Program-made: the position numbers and the translations under genes
Shown here: positions 1-9,663 of the stretch, piece after piece
Position numbering within the stretch: the first letter of the stretch is position 1
Layout of the letters: each line of letters starts with the position of its first letter
The notes under the pieces: model-generated
What the model was told of the DNA's origin: nothing
Databases searched by the model: none
The model's input: the letters and a program-made list of their open reading frames with translations, nothing else
Assembly: GCF_001544575.2 (NCBI RefSeq)
Contig: NZ_FCNY02000029.1
Location: 1 to 64,000, forward strand
From: Caballeronia cordobensis
GTDB taxonomy: Bacteria > Pseudomonadota > Gammaproteobacteria > Burkholderiales > Burkholderiaceae
Direction: 5' to 3'
DNA: 64,000 bases

Positions 1-82
1 CTTTCTTTGCAGCAGCAAAGAAAGTTACCCCCGCCCCGGGGAGGGGCAGTGCTAATAAACCACCACGATTACGGGATCCGGC
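1..82 (+). repeat. Dispersed repeat, end module, cut by window edge
   Basis: First copy of a repeat found at three other places in the window (11504-12113, 18495-18902, 26361-26608). It contains the perfect inverted repeat CTTTCTTTGC-AGCA-GCAAAGAAAG at 1-24, then a second hairpin made of C- and G-runs near 28-47, and it ends in GGGATCCGGC at 82. The 3' end of znuB lies 19 bp beyond, so this copy sits just past a stop codon. Only the end module is visible because the window starts inside it. Confidence 0.85.
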
Positions 83-100
83 AAAAAAAACACCAAAACC

Positions 101-889
101 TCAATGCCCCCGCCGCCCCACCAAACTCCCCCCATAAACCACCGCAGCCAGCATAGTGATCCAGAAACTAGTCGGCCAGTCGGTGTAATAAGCGAGCGTA
201 AGCCCCACCCAAGCTTGCCCGAGCGCGAACAACGCCGCGAGCACCAACCCTGAAGAAAGCCGCGTCGTCACATTCTGCGCGGCGGCCGCCGGCCCCACCA
301 TCAACGCAAAAACCAGCAACACGCCAACGATCTGCGTACACGCCGCCACCGCAAGCGCGGTGATCGCAAGAAACAGCACCGACACGAGCCGCAGCGACAC
401 GCCCTTGGCTTCAGCCAGCTCCGGCTGCAACGACGCAAACAACAGCGGCCGCATGATGAACGCGAGCGCGACGAGACTGACGACCGCGAGCCCCGCAAGC
501 ACGACGAGCGTCTGATGGCTCACGCCAAGCACGTTGCCGAACAACAGCGCCGTGGCCTGCGTCGCATACGCGGTGAAGAAGTGCAGAAACAACAGCCCGA
601 ACCCGAGCGACAGCGAAAGAATCACGCCGATCGCGACATCGCGGCCCGATAGCCGCTCGCCCAGCGCGCCCATGCCGACGCCCGCCGCGAGCGTAAAGCC
701 GACCATGCCCCAGAGCGGCGGCATGCCGAGCAGTACCGCGCCGGTCGCGCCCGTGAAGCCGACGTGCGAAAGCGCGTGACCCGCGAAGGTCTGCCCGCGC
801 AGCACGAGAAAGTACCCGACGATCCCCGAAAGCACCGCGACGATTCCCGACGCCGCAAATGCATTCACCATGAAGTCGTATTCGAACAT
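101..889 (-). CDS. znuB: Zinc ABC transporter permease ZnuB
   Basis: Integral membrane subunit of a Zn(II) importer of the ABC-3 (ZnuB/TroC) family, 262 residues, close to the usual length. The protein is almost entirely hydrophobic helices with the family's small-residue-rich segments, for example the opening GIVAVLSGIVGYFLVLRGQ region and LLVFALMVGPAAAA near residue 195. The ATG at 889 lies 9 bp after the znuC stop, which puts it last in a zur-znuA-znuC-znuB operon on the minus strand. The stop is followed 19 bp later by a dispersed repeat. Function is assigned from family and neighbours; whether Mn is also carried cannot be told. Confidence 0.93.
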   Translation of the reverse strand: MFEYDFMVNAFAASGIVAVLSGIVGYFLVLRGQTFAGHALSHVGFTGATGAVLLGMPPLWGMVGFTLAAGVGMGALGERLSGRDVAIGVILSLSLGFGLLFLHFFTAYATQATALLFGNVLGVSHQTLVVLAGLAVVSLVALAFIMRPLLFASLQPELAEAKGVSLRLVSVLFLAITALAVAACTQIVGVLLVFALMVGPAAAAQNVTTRLSSGLVLAALFALGQAWVGLTLAYYTDWPTSFWITMLAAVVYGGSLVGRRGH

Positions 890-898
890 TGTGCTTCT

Positions 899-1786
899 CT
901 ACTTGGCGTGGCTGTGACTGTGATCGTGACCGTGCTCATGACCGTGGTCATGTTCGTGCTCGTGCTCGTCGCCTTCCTCGTGCGCGTGATCGAGCTTGTC
1001 GATTTCGACATCGCCCGACATCACGAAGATGCGGCCGTTCACGCGCATCACGTCGATGGGCGAGCCGTACAGGCGCGAAAGCACGGGCTTCGAAATGACC
1101 TCGTCGACGGTGCCGAGCGCCGCGCGCCCGCTGCCGAGATACAGCACGCGGTCGAGCGAATTCAGCAACGGATTGAGCTCGTGCGCCGAGAACAGCACGG
1201 TGATATTCAGCTCGCGCTGCACGCGCCGCACGAGTTCGACGACGCCCGTCTGATGCCGCGGATCGAGACTGATGAGCGGCTCGTCCAGCAACAGCAGGCG
1301 TGGATCGCCGAGCAGACACTGCGCGAGCAGCAGCCGCTGACGCTCGCCCCCCGACAGTTCCGACAGCGGACGCGACGCCAGTTGACGCGCGCCGACGAGT
1401 TCGAGCACGCGCTCGACATCGGCGCGGATGCGCGCATTGCGATGCGGCAGCCCCCAGTGATGCCCGTCCGCGGCCATCGCGACGAAATCGCGCCCGAGCA
1501 CGCGGCGGTTCGCAAGGCCGGTGCGAATCTGCGGCATATAGCCGATCGACGGATTGCCGCGCACGACCGCCTCGCCGTTCACGCGTATCGAGCCGCTCTT
1601 GAGCGGCACGAGGCCGAGCAGCGCGCGCATCAGCGTGGTCTTGCCCGCGCCGTTCGGCCCGAGCACGCCGATGAACTCGCCGTTGCGCACGGTGAAGCTC
1701 GCATCGTTGAGAATCTCGCGCCCGCCGAGCGCGAGCGTCACGCGATCGACTTCCAGCGCGGCTTGCGCCGTTGCGGCGGTGTTCAT
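899..1786 (-). CDS. znuC: Zinc ABC transporter ATPase ZnuC with His-rich tail
   Basis: ATP-binding subunit that powers ZnuB. Walker A is GPNGAGKTT, the signature is LSGGERQR and Walker B is LLLLDEP. The chosen ATG at 1786 overlaps the znuA stop as ATGA; an in-frame ATG at 1795 is the alternative. After the normal ATPase fold the last ~25 residues are a run of His, Glu and Asp (blocks such as HEHEHDHGHEHGHDHSHSH), a likely metal-binding tail. Such a stretch is usually a loop of the periplasmic ZnuA, and here ZnuA lacks it, so the metal-buffering segment is on the cytoplasmic ATPase instead. About 295 residues. Confidence 0.92.
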   Translation of the reverse strand: MNTAATAQAALEVDRVTLALGGREILNDASFTVRNGEFIGVLGPNGAGKTTLMRALLGLVPLKSGSIRVNGEAVVRGNPSIGYMPQIRTGLANRRVLGRDFVAMAADGHHWGLPHRNARIRADVERVLELVGARQLASRPLSELSGGERQRLLLAQCLLGDPRLLLLDEPLISLDPRHQTGVVELVRRVQRELNITVLFSAHELNPLLNSLDRVLYLGSGRAALGTVDEVISKPVLSRLYGSPIDVMRVNGRIFVMSGDVEIDKLDHAHEEGDEHEHEHDHGHEHGHDHSHSHAK

Positions 1787-2664
1787 CGTTGCCATCCTTG
1801 CAGCGCGCCCGCGAGCGCGTCGAGCTGCGACTGCATCCATTGCTGATACGTCTTGCCGGCGGGCAAGGTCTCCGTCACGCTGACGCTCGGCACATGAGCG
1901 TCCTTCGCGACGGCGAGCAGACGCTTCGTCAGCGCGCCCGTCGCCTGGCTGTTATAGATGAGCACGTGCACGCGGCGCTCGCGCAGATCTTTTTCGAACG
2001 CGGCGATATCGGCGGCGCTCGGCTCGGTTTCGTTCATCTCCGCCAACTGGAAGCGCTGATTGCGCATCTCGAAGCCGATCGCATCGGCCATGTAGCCGAA
2101 CACCGGCTCGGTCGCCGTGACCGGCACGCCCTTGTAGTGCGTTTTCATCCGCGCGACGCTCGCGTCGATGGGCTTGAGCGTGTCGAGAAAGGCCGCGAGG
2201 CGCGCGTCGTAATCGCCCTTGTGCGACGGGTCCGCGCTCGACAGATACGCGCTCACCGCTTTGGCGACGGCGGGCATGGTCGACGGGTCGTACCAGAGAT
2301 GCGGATTGTCGCCGGCCTTCTTGCCGACGAGCTGCGCCGCGACGATCACCGTGCGCTTGTCGTTGCTGCGCGATACGGCGAGCAGCTTGTCCATCCACGG
2401 ATCGTAGTCCGCGCCGTTATAGACGACGAGCGCCGCGTGCTGCAGCGCGCGCGCCGTCTTCGGGCTCGCCTCGAAGAGATGCGGATCTTCGTCCGGATTG
2501 CTGAGAATGCTCGTCACCTGAACGTGATCGCCGCCCAACTGGCGCACGACATCGCCGTAAAAATTCTCCGCCGCGACGACCGGCACGCGCGCAGACTGCG
2601 CCGATGCCGCGTTGCAAATGCCCAGTGCGATGGCGAAGCAGGTCAGGACGTGCGCGAGTTTCAT
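1783..2664 (-). CDS. znuA: Periplasmic zinc/metal-binding protein ZnuA
   Basis: Solute-binding protein of the Zn/Mn cluster A-I family, 293 residues, with an N-terminal signal peptide ending near Ala-Ser-Ala-Gln-Ser. The start at 2664 is chosen because signal peptides begin there; the open frame runs further upstream without support. Likely metal ligands are the His in DEDPHLFEAS and the His in DNPHLWYDP. The position where classical ZnuA has a third His reads TATEPVFGYMADA, so a Glu probably replaces it. The His-rich loop of enterobacterial ZnuA is absent. It follows zur by 34 bp and overlaps znuC, so it is co-transcribed. Zinc is inferred from Zur; a His/His/Glu site also occurs in Mn binders. 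Confidence 0.9.
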   Translation of the reverse strand: MKLAHVLTCFAIALGICNAASAQSARVPVVAAENFYGDVVRQLGGDHVQVTSILSNPDEDPHLFEASPKTARALQHAALVVYNGADYDPWMDKLLAVSRSNDKRTVIVAAQLVGKKAGDNPHLWYDPSTMPAVAKAVSAYLSSADPSHKGDYDARLAAFLDTLKPIDASVARMKTHYKGVPVTATEPVFGYMADAIGFEMRNQRFQLAEMNETEPSAADIAAFEKDLRERRVHVLIYNSQATGALTKRLLAVAKDAHVPSVSVTETLPAGKTYQQWMQSQLDALAGALQGWQR

Positions 2665-2698
2665 TGAGTTCCTTTGTTTTTGCCGATGGATGACGGAT

Positions 2699-3157
2699 TC
2701 AGACATTGCGATGCTTCTTCTGGCAGTCGCTGCACAGCCCGCTCAGTTCGACGACCTGGTGATGCACCTGAAATCCATGCGCGGGCGGGCTCGCGGACAG
2801 CGACGACGCGAGTTCGCGGCCCTGTATTTCGAGCGTGTTGCCGCACTCGTCGCAGATCAGGAACTGGCTTTCGTGCGGCTTGCCGGCGTCGCAGCACGCA
2901 ATGAACGCGTTCTTCGATTCGATGCGATGCACGAAGCCGTTCTCGACCAGAAAGTCGAGCGCGCGATACACGGTGGTCGGGGGCACGCGCGCGCCGCGTT
3001 GCGGCTCCATCGCGTCGATGAGGTCATAGGCGCCAATCGGCTTGTGTGCCTTCAGCACGAGTTCGTACACCTGACGCCGCAGCGGCGTGAGCGCGACGCC
3101 GCGCTCGACGGCGAGGGCCTCGGCGCGGGCCAGCATGGTTTGGACGGATACGGTCAT
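2699..3157 (-). CDS. zur: Zinc uptake regulator Zur (Fur family)
   Basis: 152-residue Fur-family repressor. The winged-helix segment contains the recognition-helix motif PPTTVYRALDFL, and the dimerisation half carries CDECG and a C-terminal CSDCQKKH pair, the usual structural-zinc cysteines. The start at 3157 (MTVSVQTML) is preferred over the longer open frame to 3277, whose first 40 residues do not look like Fur and cover the promoter. It is the first gene of the znu operon and has a Zur-box candidate 80 bp upstream, so autoregulation together with znuACB is likely. Zur rather than Fur is inferred from the neighbours and box. Confidence 0.9.
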   Translation of the reverse strand: MTVSVQTMLARAEALAVERGVALTPLRRQVYELVLKAHKPIGAYDLIDAMEPQRGARVPPTTVYRALDFLVENGFVHRIESKNAFIACCDAGKPHESQFLICDECGNTLEIQGRELASSLSASPPAHGFQVHHQVVELSGLCSDCQKKHRNV

Positions 3158-3237
3158 GGCATGTCGGCCACGCTCGGCGCGGCCTTCGCAAGAGGTTATG
3201 CACGAGCGTTGAAGCCGCTCATAGGATGATTGAGCGA

Positions 3238-3252
3238 TGATATAACGTATCA
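3238..3252. promoter_or_regulatory. Candidate Zur box upstream of zur-znuACB
   Basis: The 15-mer TGATATAACGTATCA has perfect 5-bp arms, TGATA and TATCA, around a 5-bp AT-rich centre. Zur boxes of Proteobacteria have this AT-rich palindromic form. It lies 80 bp before the zur start, where repression by Zur-Zn would shut the whole operon. Confidence 0.72.
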
Positions 3253-3410
3253 CACTTTGTTGCACGTCCGAAGGCATCGCTTCCTGATGACGCGGAACGG
3301 CGCTTGCTCCCTGTCAGCCTTGCCAGACGGGTTTTCCCGAGTTTTCGGAAGTTTGCGCGACGCAACATCGAAACCTGTGCCGATGCCTTGACACGATCAC
3401 GCGCAGCGCC

Positions 3411-3446
3411 GATCATTCGATCAATCAACGAGCAATTGTTCATTCG
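3411..3446 (+). promoter_or_regulatory. Candidate polyol regulator operator, copy 1
   Basis: A 36-bp stretch 50 bp before the sorbitol dehydrogenase start. Read toward the gene it begins GATCATTCGATCAATC and contains the near-palindrome GAGCAATTGTTC. It matches 30 of 36 positions with 15315-15350, which stands in the same orientation before dalD. The SorC-type regulator at 10522-11469 is the obvious candidate binder. Confidence 0.65.
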
Positions 3447-3496
3447 CAGAGCGTTCGCTCACTATGCGAGAACGGTGCGGAGAATCGGAGACATCG

Positions 3497-4270
3497 GTGA
3501 GACAGAGAGAGAAGGTCGCCATCATCACGGGCGCGGCGAGCGGCATCGGCGAGGCCGTCGCGCGGCGCTATCTGGAGGAAGGCGCGCAGGTCGTCGTGGT
3601 CGACGTGAAAGACGAGCACGAACTGGCGCAGCGCTTCGCGGACGTTCCGGCGCGCGTGCTCGCGCTCAAGGCGGACGTCACGCGGCGCGAAGACATCGAG
3701 CGCATCGTGGCGCGCACCGTCGAGCGTTTCGGCGGCATCGACATTCTCTTCAACAACGCGGCGCTCTTCGACATGCGCCCGATCCTCGACGAATCCTGGG
3801 ACGTCTACGACCGCCTCTTCGCGGTCAACGTCAAAGGCATGTTCTTTCTGATGCAGGCCGTCGCGAAGCGCATGGTCGAGCAGGGACGCGGCGGCAAGAT
3901 CATCAATATGTCATCGCAGGCCGGGCGGCGCGGAGAAGCGCTCGTGTCGCATTACTGCGCGACCAAGGCGGCGGTCATCAGCTACACGCAATCGGCGGCG
4001 CTCGCGCTCGCGAAAGAGCGCATCAACGTGAACGGCATCGCGCCGGGCGTCGTCGATACACCCATGTGGGAGCAGGTCGATGCGCTCTTCGCGCGCTACG
4101 AGAACCGCGCGCCGGGCGAAAAGAAGCGGCTCGTCGGCGAGGCGGTGCCGCTCGGGCGCATGGGCGTGCCCGCGGATCTGACGGGCGCGGCGCTCTTTCT
4201 GGCGTCATCGGATTCGGACTACATCACCGCGCAGACGATCAACGTCGACGGCGGCAACTGGATGAGTTGA
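3497..4270 (+). CDS. smoS: Sorbitol dehydrogenase (SDR family, SmoS/PolS type)
   Basis: NAD(H)-dependent short-chain dehydrogenase of 257 residues that should oxidise D-sorbitol to D-fructose and related polyols. The cofactor motif is TGAASGIG near residue 12, the NNAAL motif follows near residue 88, and the catalytic Ser, Tyr and Lys lie in MSSQAGRRGE and SHYCATKAA. The C-terminus QTINVDGGNWMS matches the SmoS/PolS branch. The start is a GTG at 3497 with GGAG at 3487-3490; the ATG upstream at 3464 has no such site. It leads an operon with a polyol ABC transporter, and a candidate operator lies 50 bp upstream. Confidence 0.9.
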   Translation: MRQREKVAIITGAASGIGEAVARRYLEEGAQVVVVDVKDEHELAQRFADVPARVLALKADVTRREDIERIVARTVERFGGIDILFNNAALFDMRPILDESWDVYDRLFAVNVKGMFFLMQAVAKRMVEQGRGGKIINMSSQAGRRGEALVSHYCATKAAVISYTQSAALALAKERINVNGIAPGVVDTPMWEQVDALFARYENRAPGEKKRLVGEAVPLGRMGVPADLTGAALFLASSDSDYITAQTINVDGGNWMS

Positions 4271-4499
4271 TGCACCGCGCGCGTGCAGCATGCGGCTTGA
4301 AGCGCGGAAAGCACCGTCTATAGTGAAACGGCGTCGCGATGAATGCGGCAACCGTGACGCAAAACGCTGCACAAGGATAACCACGGCAACCGCGCGTTTT
4401 TCAGCGCGCACCTCGAAAGCAGGCAGCGGCATACACGGCACATGCGGTCGAGCAAGAGAGCACGCTGTGCCCGTGCCAACAAAACGGAGACGAACCAAC

Positions 4500-5855
4500 A
4501 TGAAACGCACTCAACGCATCGTTCGGGCACAACCGCGGGCACGTCACGCCGCAAGCGCGCTATGCGCCGCGCTGGCCGCCGCCGCGCTCGCGCCGGTCTC
4601 GGCGCATGCCGCGACGCTCACCATCGCTACGCTGAACAACCCCGACATGATCGAGTTGAAGAAGCTCGCGCCGGCGTTCGAGAAGGCGAATCCGGACATT
4701 CAGTTGAAGTGGGTGATTCTCGAGGAGAACGTGCTGCGTCAGCGCGCGACCACCGATATCACCACGAACAGCGGCCAGTTCGACGTCATCACGATCGGCA
4801 CGTATGAAGCGCCGCAATGGGGCAAGCGCGGCTGGCTCTCGCCAATGACCGGCCTGCCCGCGAACTACGATCTCGACGATGTCGTGAAGTCCGCGCGCGA
4901 CGGCCTTTCGTACAACGGCACGCTGTTCGCGCTGCCGTTCTACGTCGAAAGCTCGATGACGTATTACCGCAAGGACCTGTTCGACGCCGCGGGCCTGAAG
5001 ATGCCCGACCAGCCGACCTACGACCAGATCAAGCAGTTCGCCGACAAGCTCACCGACAAGGCCAAAGGCCAGTACGGCATCTGCCTGCGCGGCAAGGCCG
5101 GCTGGGGCGAGAACATGGCGTTTGTGTCGACGGTCGTGAACACGTTCGGCGGCGAGTGGTTCAACGAGAAGTGGCAGGCGCAGCTCGATACGCCCGAATG
5201 GAAGAAGGCGGTCGGCTTCTACGCCGATCTCCTGAAGAACGACGGCCCGCCGGGAGCGAGCTCGAACGGCTTCAACGAAAACCTCACGCTGATGTCATCG
5301 GGCAAATGCGCGATGTGGATCGACGCGACGGTCGCCGCGGGCATGCTCTACAACAAGTCGCAATCGCAGGTCGCCGACAAGATCGGCTTTGCGGCCGCAC
5401 CCGTCGCCGTCACGCCGAAGGGCTCGCACTGGCTGTGGTCGTGGTCGCTCGCGATTCCGAAGACGTCGAAGCAGCAGGAAGCCGCGAAGAAGTTCGCCGC
5501 GTGGGCGACCTCGAAGGAGTACATCGAGATGGTCGGCAAGGATGAGGGCTGGGCCTCCGTGCCGCCGGGCACGCGCAAGTCCACCTATGCGCGCCCCGAA
5601 TACAAGCAGGCCGCGCCGTTCGGCGACTTCGTGCTGAAGGCGATCGAGAGCGCGAATCCGAACGACGCGACGCTCAAGAAGGTGCCCTACACCGGCATCC
5701 AGTTCGTCGGCATTCCGGAGTTCCAGTCGTTCGGCACGGTCGTGGGCCAGTCGATCGCGGGTGTCGTCGCGGGCCAGACGAGCGTCGATCAGGCGTTGAA
5801 GGCGGCCAACGCCGCCGCCGATCGCGCGGTCAAGCAGGCCGGTTATCAGAAGTAA
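4500..5855 (+). CDS. smoE: Polyol ABC transporter substrate-binding protein
   Basis: Extracellular solute-binding protein family 1, 451 residues, with an Arg-rich n-region and an Ala-rich signal peptide cleaved near AHA-AT. The body begins TLTIATLNNPDM and has the sugar/polyol SBP pattern (YRKDLFDAAGLK, LTLMSSGKCAMWIDAT). The start at 4500 has GGAG at 4487-4490; the frame is open further upstream but that part reads as junk. It lies 229 bp after the dehydrogenase and ahead of two permeases and an ATPase, so it captures sorbitol, mannitol or arabitol in the periplasm. Which polyol is preferred cannot be read from the sequence. Confidence 0.9.
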   Translation: MKRTQRIVRAQPRARHAASALCAALAAAALAPVSAHAATLTIATLNNPDMIELKKLAPAFEKANPDIQLKWVILEENVLRQRATTDITTNSGQFDVITIGTYEAPQWGKRGWLSPMTGLPANYDLDDVVKSARDGLSYNGTLFALPFYVESSMTYYRKDLFDAAGLKMPDQPTYDQIKQFADKLTDKAKGQYGICLRGKAGWGENMAFVSTVVNTFGGEWFNEKWQAQLDTPEWKKAVGFYADLLKNDGPPGASSNGFNENLTLMSSGKCAMWIDATVAAGMLYNKSQSQVADKIGFAAAPVAVTPKGSHWLWSWSLAIPKTSKQQEAAKKFAAWATSKEYIEMVGKDEGWASVPPGTRKSTYARPEYKQAAPFGDFVLKAIESANPNDATLKKVPYTGIQFVGIPEFQSFGTVVGQSIAGVVAGQTSVDQALKAANAAADRAVKQAGYQK

Positions 5856-5918
5856 GGCCGGTACGCGGGCCGTGTCGTTCGATGCGGCCCGCCAGCATCA
5901 TCATCGAGAGGTGTCACG

Positions 5919-6857
5919 ATGAGTCAACTGAATCCCCCCATCACCGATCATCATCTGGAGGAGTCCGCCGCCGAGCGCGACAAGCGGCGCGCGAAGTCGG
6001 TGCGCTGGCTGATCTCGCCTTCGACGGGACTGCTTTTCCTGTGGATGGCCATTCCGCTCGCGATGACGATCTGGTTTTCGTTCTCGCGCTACAACCTGCT
6101 GAACCCCGATGTCAAAGGCTTCGCGGGCTTCGATAACTTCGAGTTCCTCGTCACCGATCCGGCGTTCGGGCCATCCATTGGCCATACGCTGACGCTGATC
6201 ATTTCGGTGCTCGTCATCACGGTCGTGGGCGGCACGCTGCTCGCGGTGTTGTTCGATCGCAAGTTCCTCGGGCAGGGCATCGCGCGGCTGCTCGTGATCG
6301 CGCCGTTCTTCGTGATGCCGACGGTCTCCGCGCTGATCTGGAAGAACATGATCCTGCATCCGGTGTACGGCCTGATCGCGGGACTCATGCGCTCGATGGG
6401 CATGCAGCCGATCGACTGGTTCGCCGAGTATCCGCTCTTCGCGGTCATCGTGATCGTCGCGTGGCAATGGTTGCCGTTCGCGTTTCTGATTCTCTTCACG
6501 GCCATTCAGTCGCTCGATCAGGAGCAGAAGGAAGCGGCGCGCATCGACGGCGCGGGTCCGTTCGCGATGTTCTTCTTCATCACGCTGCCGCATCTGAAAC
6601 GCGCGATCGCTGTTGTCGTGATGATGGAAACCATCTTCCTGCTGTCGATCTTCGCGGAAATCTATACGACCACCGGCGGCGGCCCCGGCACCGCGACGAC
6701 GAACCTGTCGTACCTGATCTACGCGCTGGGCCTGCAGCAATTCGATGTCGGTCTTGCATCGGCGGGCGGCATTCTCGCGGTGATTCTCGCCAATATCGTC
6801 GCGTTCTTCCTCGTGAGAATGCTCGCGAAGAACCTCAAAGGGGAGTACGAGTCATGA
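5919..6857 (+). CDS. smoF: Polyol ABC transporter permease 1
   Basis: Inner-membrane permease of the MalF/UgpA type, 312 residues, with six hydrophobic helices and the EAA-like loop QKEAARIDGAGPFAMFFFITLP near residues 205-225, where it docks on the ATPase. The ATG follows GAGAGG. Its stop overlaps the next permease start as ATGA, which indicates coupled translation. Confidence 0.92.
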   Translation: MSQLNPPITDHHLEESAAERDKRRAKSVRWLISPSTGLLFLWMAIPLAMTIWFSFSRYNLLNPDVKGFAGFDNFEFLVTDPAFGPSIGHTLTLIISVLVITVVGGTLLAVLFDRKFLGQGIARLLVIAPFFVMPTVSALIWKNMILHPVYGLIAGLMRSMGMQPIDWFAEYPLFAVIVIVAWQWLPFAFLILFTAIQSLDQEQKEAARIDGAGPFAMFFFITLPHLKRAIAVVVMMETIFLLSIFAEIYTTTGGGPGTATTNLSYLIYALGLQQFDVGLASAGGILAVILANIVAFFLVRMLAKNLKGEYES

Positions 6858-7705
6858 GCACTCAATCCGTCACAGGCGCGCCGCGAACCTCCGCGCTCGA
6901 TCACGTGAAGAACATCGTGCCGGGCATCGTCGCGTGGATCGTGTCGATCCTGCTGTTCTTCCCGATCTTCTGGATGACGATCACCGCGTTCAAGACCGAG
7001 CAGCAGGCATATTCGTCGTCGCTGTTTTTCACCCCGACGCTGGATAGCTTTCGCGAAGTGTTCGCGCGCAGCAATTACTTCGGCTTCGCGTGGAATTCGG
7101 TGCTGATCTCGGTGGGCGTCACGGTGCTGTGCCTGATTCTCGCCGTGCCGTGTGCCTATGCGATGGCCTTCTTTCCCACGAAGAAAACGCAGTCGGTGCT
7201 GCTGTGGATGCTGTCCACGAAGATGATGCCGTCGGTCGGCGTGCTCGTGCCGATCTATCTGCTGTGGAAGAACACGGGCCTGCTCGATACGGTGTCGGGA
7301 CTCGTCATCGTCTACACGCTGATCAACTTGCCGATTGCGGTATGGATGGCCTTCACGTACTTCAACGAAGTGCCGAAGGACATTCTGGAAGCGGGCCGCA
7401 TCGATGGCGCGACGACCTGGCAGGAGATCGTCTACCTGCTGATGCCGATGGCGCTGCCCGGCCTCGCGTCGACGGGTCTGCTGCTCATCATCCTGTCGTG
7501 GAACGAGGCGTTCTGGAGCATCAATCTGTCGAGCTCGAACGCGGCGCCGCTCACGGTGTTCATCGCGTCGTATTCGAGTCCGGAGGGCTTGTTCTGGGCG
7601 AAGCTCTCCGCAGCCTCGCTGCTGGCGGTCGCACCGATCTTGATCGTCGGCTGGGTCTCGCAGAAGCAGCTCGTGCGCGGCCTTACGTTCGGCGCGGTGA
7701 AGTGA
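6854..7705 (+). CDS. smoG: Polyol ABC transporter permease 2
   Basis: Partner permease of the MalG/UgpE type, 283 residues, six predicted helices and the EAA loop DILEAGRIDGATTWQEIVYL. The ATG at 6854 overlaps the upstream stop by 4 bp and has GGGAG in front; a longer open frame beginning at 6461 lies inside the previous gene and is not coding. The next gene begins 10 bp after the stop. Confidence 0.92.
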   Translation: MSTQSVTGAPRTSALDHVKNIVPGIVAWIVSILLFFPIFWMTITAFKTEQQAYSSSLFFTPTLDSFREVFARSNYFGFAWNSVLISVGVTVLCLILAVPCAYAMAFFPTKKTQSVLLWMLSTKMMPSVGVLVPIYLLWKNTGLLDTVSGLVIVYTLINLPIAVWMAFTYFNEVPKDILEAGRIDGATTWQEIVYLLMPMALPGLASTGLLLIILSWNEAFWSINLSSSNAAPLTVFIASYSSPEGLFWAKLSAASLLAVAPILIVGWVSQKQLVRGLTFGAVK

Positions 7706-7715
7706 GGGCGCGAGC

Positions 7716-8436
7716 GTGAATCTCACTCCACTGGAACGGGCCAATCTCGAAGATCGCTTGTTGATCTGCGATTGCGACGGCGTGCTCATCGACAGCGAAG
7801 CGGTGGCGGCGCGCATGCTCGTCGCCGAACTGGAAGCCGTGTGGCCGGGCGTCGATGTCGAGCCGGTTGTCATGCCGCTGCTCGGCCTGCGCATCGAGGC
7901 GGTGCTCGCGAGCGCCGCCGATACGGTCGGCCGCACGCTGACGCACGATCAGGTCATCGCGATCCGGCGCGCCGTCGAGGCGGCGGCGATCGAGGCGCCG
8001 ACGGTGCAGGGCATCGCCGAAGCGCTCGCGGCCGTGCCGTTCACCAAGGCGTGCGCGAGCAACAGCTTTTCGACCTATGTCGATGCCGTCCTGCAACGCA
8101 CCGGCCTCGTACGCTTCTTCGGCGAGCGGCGCTTTACCGCGGACATGGTCGAAAACCCGAAGCCCGCGCCGGACGTCTATCTCGCGGCGGCGCGCGCGCT
8201 GCGCGTCGATCCGCTGCGCTGTCTCGTCGTCGAGGACAGCGTGACGGGCGTGACGGCGGCGAAGGCGGCGGGCATGCCGGTGCTTGGTTTCATCGGCGGC
8301 GGGCATGCGACGGAAGGACAGATCGGCGCGCTCCAGCGAGCGGGCGCGCAAACCGTATTCGATGACATGACGCGATTGCCTGCGCTCGTCGATCAATGGC
8401 TGCAGAACGCGTCGTTCGAAACAGGAGACACACATC

Positions 8437-8444
<8 letters not shown>
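7716..8444 (+). CDS. HAD-family phosphatase of the polyol operon
   Basis: Haloacid-dehalogenase superfamily hydrolase of 242 residues, beta-phosphoglucomutase / sugar phosphatase-like. Motif I is CDCDGVLIDSE with the nucleophilic Asp, motif III is the Lys of NPKPAPDVY and motif IV is VVEDSVTGV. The start is a GTG 10 bp after the permease stop, and the 3' end overlaps the ATPase gene by 8 bp, so it is made with the transporter. It may dephosphorylate a sugar or polyol phosphate formed during catabolism; the substrate is unknown. Confidence 0.85.
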
Positions 8445-9573
<1,129 letters not shown>

Positions 9574-9663
9574 GCCTTTTTTGCGAGTTCGTTCAGAAGC
9601 GCGATAATCGCGGTTCGACCGGCCACACGCGATGGCCGGCGCTCCTCCCACACGATTATCGCC

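Noticed and set aside
3158..3277. Longer Zur protein starting at 3277
   Set aside because: The extra 40 residues are not Fur-like and would place the Zur box inside the gene.
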